Positions 13,865 to 16,486 of a stretch of DNA of 16,486 bases are shown one piece after another; position 1 is the first letter of the stretch, and each line of letters begins with the position of its first letter. The position numbers and the translations under genes are program-made. The notes beneath the pieces are model-generated. The model had not been told where the DNA came from. It made no database searches and was given only the letters and a program-made list of their open reading frames with translations. The stretch comes from DAOSCP01 sp035379625 (GTDB lineage Bacteria; Bacteroidota; Ignavibacteria; Ignavibacteriales; DAOSCP01), in contig DAOSVM010000044.1 of the NCBI GenBank assembly GCA_035379625.1, positions 1 to 16,486 of the forward strand. The letters run 5' to 3'.

Positions 13865-13872
13865 CTCACTCC
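13865..13872 (-). promoter_or_regulatory. Ribosome-binding site of the metalloprotease gene
   Basis: GGAGTGAG on the minus strand, ending five bases before the ATG at 13859. It lies in the 42-base gap after upp, the widest gap in this minus-strand run and a possible internal promoter site. Confidence 0.6.
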
Positions 13873-13901
13873 ATTTATTTTTTAATTATTATTTAATAAT
13901 A

Positions 13902-14528
13902 TCAAAATGTTCCAAATGCCCTATCACCAGCATCTCCTAAACCTGGCAAAATGTAACCTTTGTCATTTAATTCTCTATCAAGAGTAGCAGAAAAAATAGG
14001 TACATCTGGATGATCTTTTGCTAATCTTTTAACTCCCTCCGGAGCTGCAACAACACATACAAATATTATAGTTTTAGCTCCTCTTTTTTTCAAAAAGCTG
14101 ATAGCAGTTGATGCACTACCTCCTGTTGCAAGCATTGGATCCAATACTAAAATTCTGGAATCAGGGACTGAATTTGGTGCTTTGAAATAATATTCCATTG
14201 GTTCCAAAGTTTCTTCATTGCGTTGAATACCAATATGACCAACTTTAGCATCTGGAACAATTTCGAGAAACGGATTTACCATTGAAAGACCTGCTCTAAG
14301 TATTGGCATTAAAATAATTTCTTGGCCTAATTCATAACCTACAGTTTTTTCAAGTGGTGTTTCAACTGTTGTTTCATTTAATTTAAAATTTTTACATGCT
14401 TCAAATGCTAATAAGGAAGCAATTCTTCTAAAAGCCATTCGAAATTGTTCTGTTTTAGTATCCTTATTTCTTAAAATTGTTAAATCTCTTTTTAAAAGTG
14501 GATGATCAACAATTAAAAAATTTCCCAT
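13902..14528 (-). CDS. upp: Uracil phosphoribosyltransferase
   Basis: Pyrimidine salvage enzyme making UMP from uracil and PRPP; cytoplasmic. The 208 residues are full length. The PRPP-binding signature VLDPMLATGGSAS lies at about 127-139. The conserved C-terminus GLGDAGDRAFGTF forms the uracil site. The N-terminal DHPLLKRDLTILRNKDT is typical of the bacterial family, which rules out the PyrR and other phosphoribosyltransferase branches. The ATG follows the stop of the flavoprotein gene with no gap, and GAGAGG at 14535-14540 serves as ribosome-binding site inside that gene's end. Confidence 0.96.
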   Translation of the reverse strand: MGNFLIVDHPLLKRDLTILRNKDTKTEQFRMAFRRIASLLAFEACKNFKLNETTVETPLEKTVGYELGQEIILMPILRAGLSMVNPFLEIVPDAKVGHIGIQRNEETLEPMEYYFKAPNSVPDSRILVLDPMLATGGSASTAISFLKKRGAKTIIFVCVVAAPEGVKRLAKDHPDVPIFSATLDRELNDKGYILPGLGDAGDRAFGTF

Positions 14529-15872
14529 TTACAACCTCTCTTTTTTTGAAATTTTATACAATATATTTATCATATTAGAACATTGTGGTGAATAATTATA
14601 ATTTAATATCTCAAGATTTTTATATGATAATTTCAACTTTATATACGTCATAATATGATTTCCCATCTCTGTAACTTCTTCTCCACCGATGAGATATCCA
14701 CCAACTATTTTATTGTTATTATCAACAAATAATTTTACGAAATTCTTTTTTCGATCCTTTATCAAATGTATTTTATTTTCGTGCCATTCAAATATTTGAC
14801 GAGTAAATATTCCTCTCTGTTTTTGATCTCTATTATTAAGACCAATTGCTAAGAAGAAATAATCAAAAATTTTCACAACTGAATTTTTTACAACAAAGGG
14901 AAATGGCTCATTCCTTTCATACAAATTTTTAACAGCTGCATAAGCAGAAAATCTTGCAAATGTAGCAAAAGGAAGATATATCGGTTTTTTAGTAAAAAAA
15001 TCATAATAATGTGTGCAATCTCCTGCCGCAGATATATCCTTATCAGATGTCTTTAAATATCTATCTGTAAATATACTATTTTGCTCTAACCTCAAGCCTG
15101 AATTAACAGCTATTTCACTATTAGGTTGAAACCCTGTAGCTAAAATATATAACTCATTACTAAATATATTGTTATCAAGTTTAATTTTATCAATTTTATT
15201 GTCTCTTTCTAAAATCGTTAGATTTTTATATCTTATAAAATTAATTTCATTTTCTAATAAAAGTTTTTCAATAAAATCATTAACATCTTTATCATCAAAA
15301 AGTTCTGGATAATGAACGTTATGGTAGATATTAACATCTTTCCCTAACTTTTTAAAAGCTTCTGCCATTTCTAAAGCTATATATCCAGAGCCAAATATTC
15401 CTACACTTTTTACTATATTATTTTTCAAATATTCTATTAGATTATCAAGATTTGTTACATCTTTAACAAAAAACAAATTACTATATTTTTTTGAAAATTC
15501 GGTAGGGATATTAGGTTTAGAACCTGTTGCAATAATTAATTTATCATAATCAATGTGTGCTTCATTACCATTTTGTAAATTTAAAACTTTTACAACTTTT
15601 GACTTAGTATCAATATATTTTGCTTCTGATTTAATTAATACTTTTACACCTTTTTTTTCATAAAATGTATCTGGATTAAAAAAAACAATATCATTTTTGC
15701 TTAATTCACCTGATATTACTAGTGGGATTTCACAAGTTCCAGTAGAAAAATAATCTGATTTTTCAATTAGAAAAATATTTTTATCTGGGAATTGTTTCTT
15801 AGCCTGAGCCGCCGCTGCAGCCCCAGCCGCGTTCCCACCAATTATTATTATGTTATTACTTTTTCTATACAT
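14529..15872 (-). CDS. FAD/NAD(P)H disulfide reductase, CoA-disulfide-reductase/NADH-oxidase class
   Basis: A 447-residue flavoprotein of the single-cysteine disulfide reductase class (CoA-disulfide reductase, NADH oxidase, polysulfide reductase). FAD binding: IIIGGNAAGAAAAAQAKK at 9-26. Active-site Cys47 sits in STGTCEIPLVISGE, where family members usually have S-x-x-x-C-G-x-P; here Glu replaces Gly after the cysteine. IIATGSKP closes the FAD domain. The NAD(P)H loop is IFGSGYIALEMAEAF at about 158-172. SAAGDC is the second FAD contact, and the C-terminal dimer domain carries VKIFDYFFLAIGLN. Which disulfide it reduces cannot be told; a bacillithiol link through bshB1 elsewhere in the window is possible but speculative. 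The ATG shares one base with the der stop (TAATG), and the gene abuts upp. Confidence 0.85.
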   Translation of the reverse strand: MYRKSNNIIIIGGNAAGAAAAAQAKKQFPDKNIFLIEKSDYFSTGTCEIPLVISGELSKNDIVFFNPDTFYEKKGVKVLIKSEAKYIDTKSKVVKVLNLQNGNEAHIDYDKLIIATGSKPNIPTEFSKKYSNLFFVKDVTNLDNLIEYLKNNIVKSVGIFGSGYIALEMAEAFKKLGKDVNIYHNVHYPELFDDKDVNDFIEKLLLENEINFIRYKNLTILERDNKIDKIKLDNNIFSNELYILATGFQPNSEIAVNSGLRLEQNSIFTDRYLKTSDKDISAAGDCTHYYDFFTKKPIYLPFATFARFSAYAAVKNLYERNEPFPFVVKNSVVKIFDYFFLAIGLNNRDQKQRGIFTRQIFEWHENKIHLIKDRKKNFVKLFVDNNNKIVGGYLIGGEEVTEMGNHIMTYIKLKLSYKNLEILNYNYSPQCSNMINILYKISKKERL

Positions 15873-16486
15873 TATTTTTGTTTAAATACTATTGTAATTG
15901 GCACACCCTGAAATCCATACTGTTTTCTGAGCAATTTTTCCAAATATCTTTTATAACTATCTGGAATTGCTTTGGGCTCATTTGTAAAGAATAAAAATAC
16001 TGGATTTTTCCCATCTGCTTGTGTAACATACTTTATTTTTACTTCTTTGCCACTTTTTGTTGCAGGTGGCGGATAATTTTGGATTTCAGGCAAAATATAG
16101 TCATTTAACTCACTAGTTGTTATCTTTTTATTTTTTTCATAATATATTTCTTTACAAATATCCAATAATTTAAATACTCTTTGTTTTGTAACAGCTGAAA
16201 TGAAAACTATTGGAATATAATCATATTTCCCCAATTTTTCATATAATATTTTTTTAAATTCATCAGCTGTTTTGCTGTCTTTTTCTATCAAATCCCATTT
16301 ATTTACAGCAATTACAACACCATTTCTACGTTCTATAACATCCTCAAGAATTTTCAAATCTTGATTTTCAATTCCTAATTTAGCATCTATCATTAATATT
16401 GATATATCGGATCTATCAATTGCTTTCAGTGTTCTAACTGTAGAGTAAAATTCAATATTTTCTTTTATTCGTGATCTTTTTCTCAA
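15872..16486 (-). CDS. der: Ribosome-assembly GTPase Der/EngA (partial, C-terminal part)
   Basis: Double-GTPase involved in 50S ribosome maturation. The window holds the last 204 codons; the gene continues past the right edge. What is visible is the end of the second GTPase domain and the KH-like C-terminal domain. RKRSRIKENIEFYSTVRTLKAI directly follows the switch II (DTAG) position; NKWDLIEKD is G4 and SAVTKQRV is G5. The stretch YPPPATKSGKEVKIKYVTQ and KNPVFLFFTNEP belong to the KH-like domain, ending YGFQGVPITIVFKQK. The first codon in the window is an internal TTG, not a start. Its stop overlaps the next gene's ATG by one base. Confidence 0.95.
   Translation of the reverse strand: MRKRSRIKENIEFYSTVRTLKAIDRSDISILMIDAKLGIENQDLKILEDVIERRNGVVIAVNKWDLIEKDSKTADEFKKILYEKLGKYDYIPIVFISAVTKQRVFKLLDICKEIYYEKNKKITTSELNDYILPEIQNYPPPATKSGKEVKIKYVTQADGKNPVFLFFTNEPKAIPDSYKRYLEKLLRKQYGFQGVPITIVFKQK

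Overview
The window comes from a very AT-rich bacterium (I estimate about a quarter G+C; not computed). Its cell-envelope genes point to the Bacteroidota/Chlorobiota side of the FCB group, most likely an Ignavibacteria- or Kapabacteria-like lineage. The best clue is the C-terminal sorting domain of the secreted metalloprotease at 12075-13859, with its NYPNPFNP signature typical of type IX secretion cargo in that group. A bacterial GGGPS-family enzyme and a BshB1-type deacetylase fit this placement. The lineage is inferred; no rRNA or tRNA is present.

Layout. 1-1271 (minus): a GGGPS-like prenyltransferase followed by gmhA, cut by the left edge. 1372-3942 (plus): an orphan membrane protein with TPR-like and coiled-coil regions, then bshB1. 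3943-4338: a gene-free gap holding a GC-rich twin-hairpin repeat. 4339-7107 (plus): ldcA abutting a membrane sulfatase-fold protein. 7188-8249 (plus): a branched-chain aminotransferase with its own terminator. 8306-8837: a probable non-autonomous mobile element. 8838-16486 (minus): a long run of tightly packed genes. Read in the direction of transcription these are der (cut by the right edge), a CoA-disulfide-reductase-like flavoprotein, upp, a secreted metalloprotease, a DUF6438-like lipo/secreted protein, a FecR-like periplasmic protein, a CHASE2-like membrane protein and pgeF. Most junctions in this run overlap, abut or are separated by only a few bases.

The genes mainly serve the envelope (heptose synthesis, ether-lipid-type prenyl transfer, murein recycling and editing, membrane-anchored head-group transfer, type IX secretion), with thiol/redox and pyrimidine or amino-acid housekeeping genes among them.

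The most unusual object is the 522-bp element at 8311-8832. It has near-perfect terminal inverted repeats (20 of 22 aligned bases plus one gap), a 5-bp flanking direct duplication (ATTTC), eleven copies of TGCCACC or its complement, three 28-bp direct repeats, two 38-bp palindromes, and a twin-hairpin module at its right end. A solo copy of the same twin-hairpin module lies at 4060-4130. The module's second hairpin has a different stem sequence in each copy but pairs perfectly in both. No transposase is encoded in the element. I do not recognise it as a named family.
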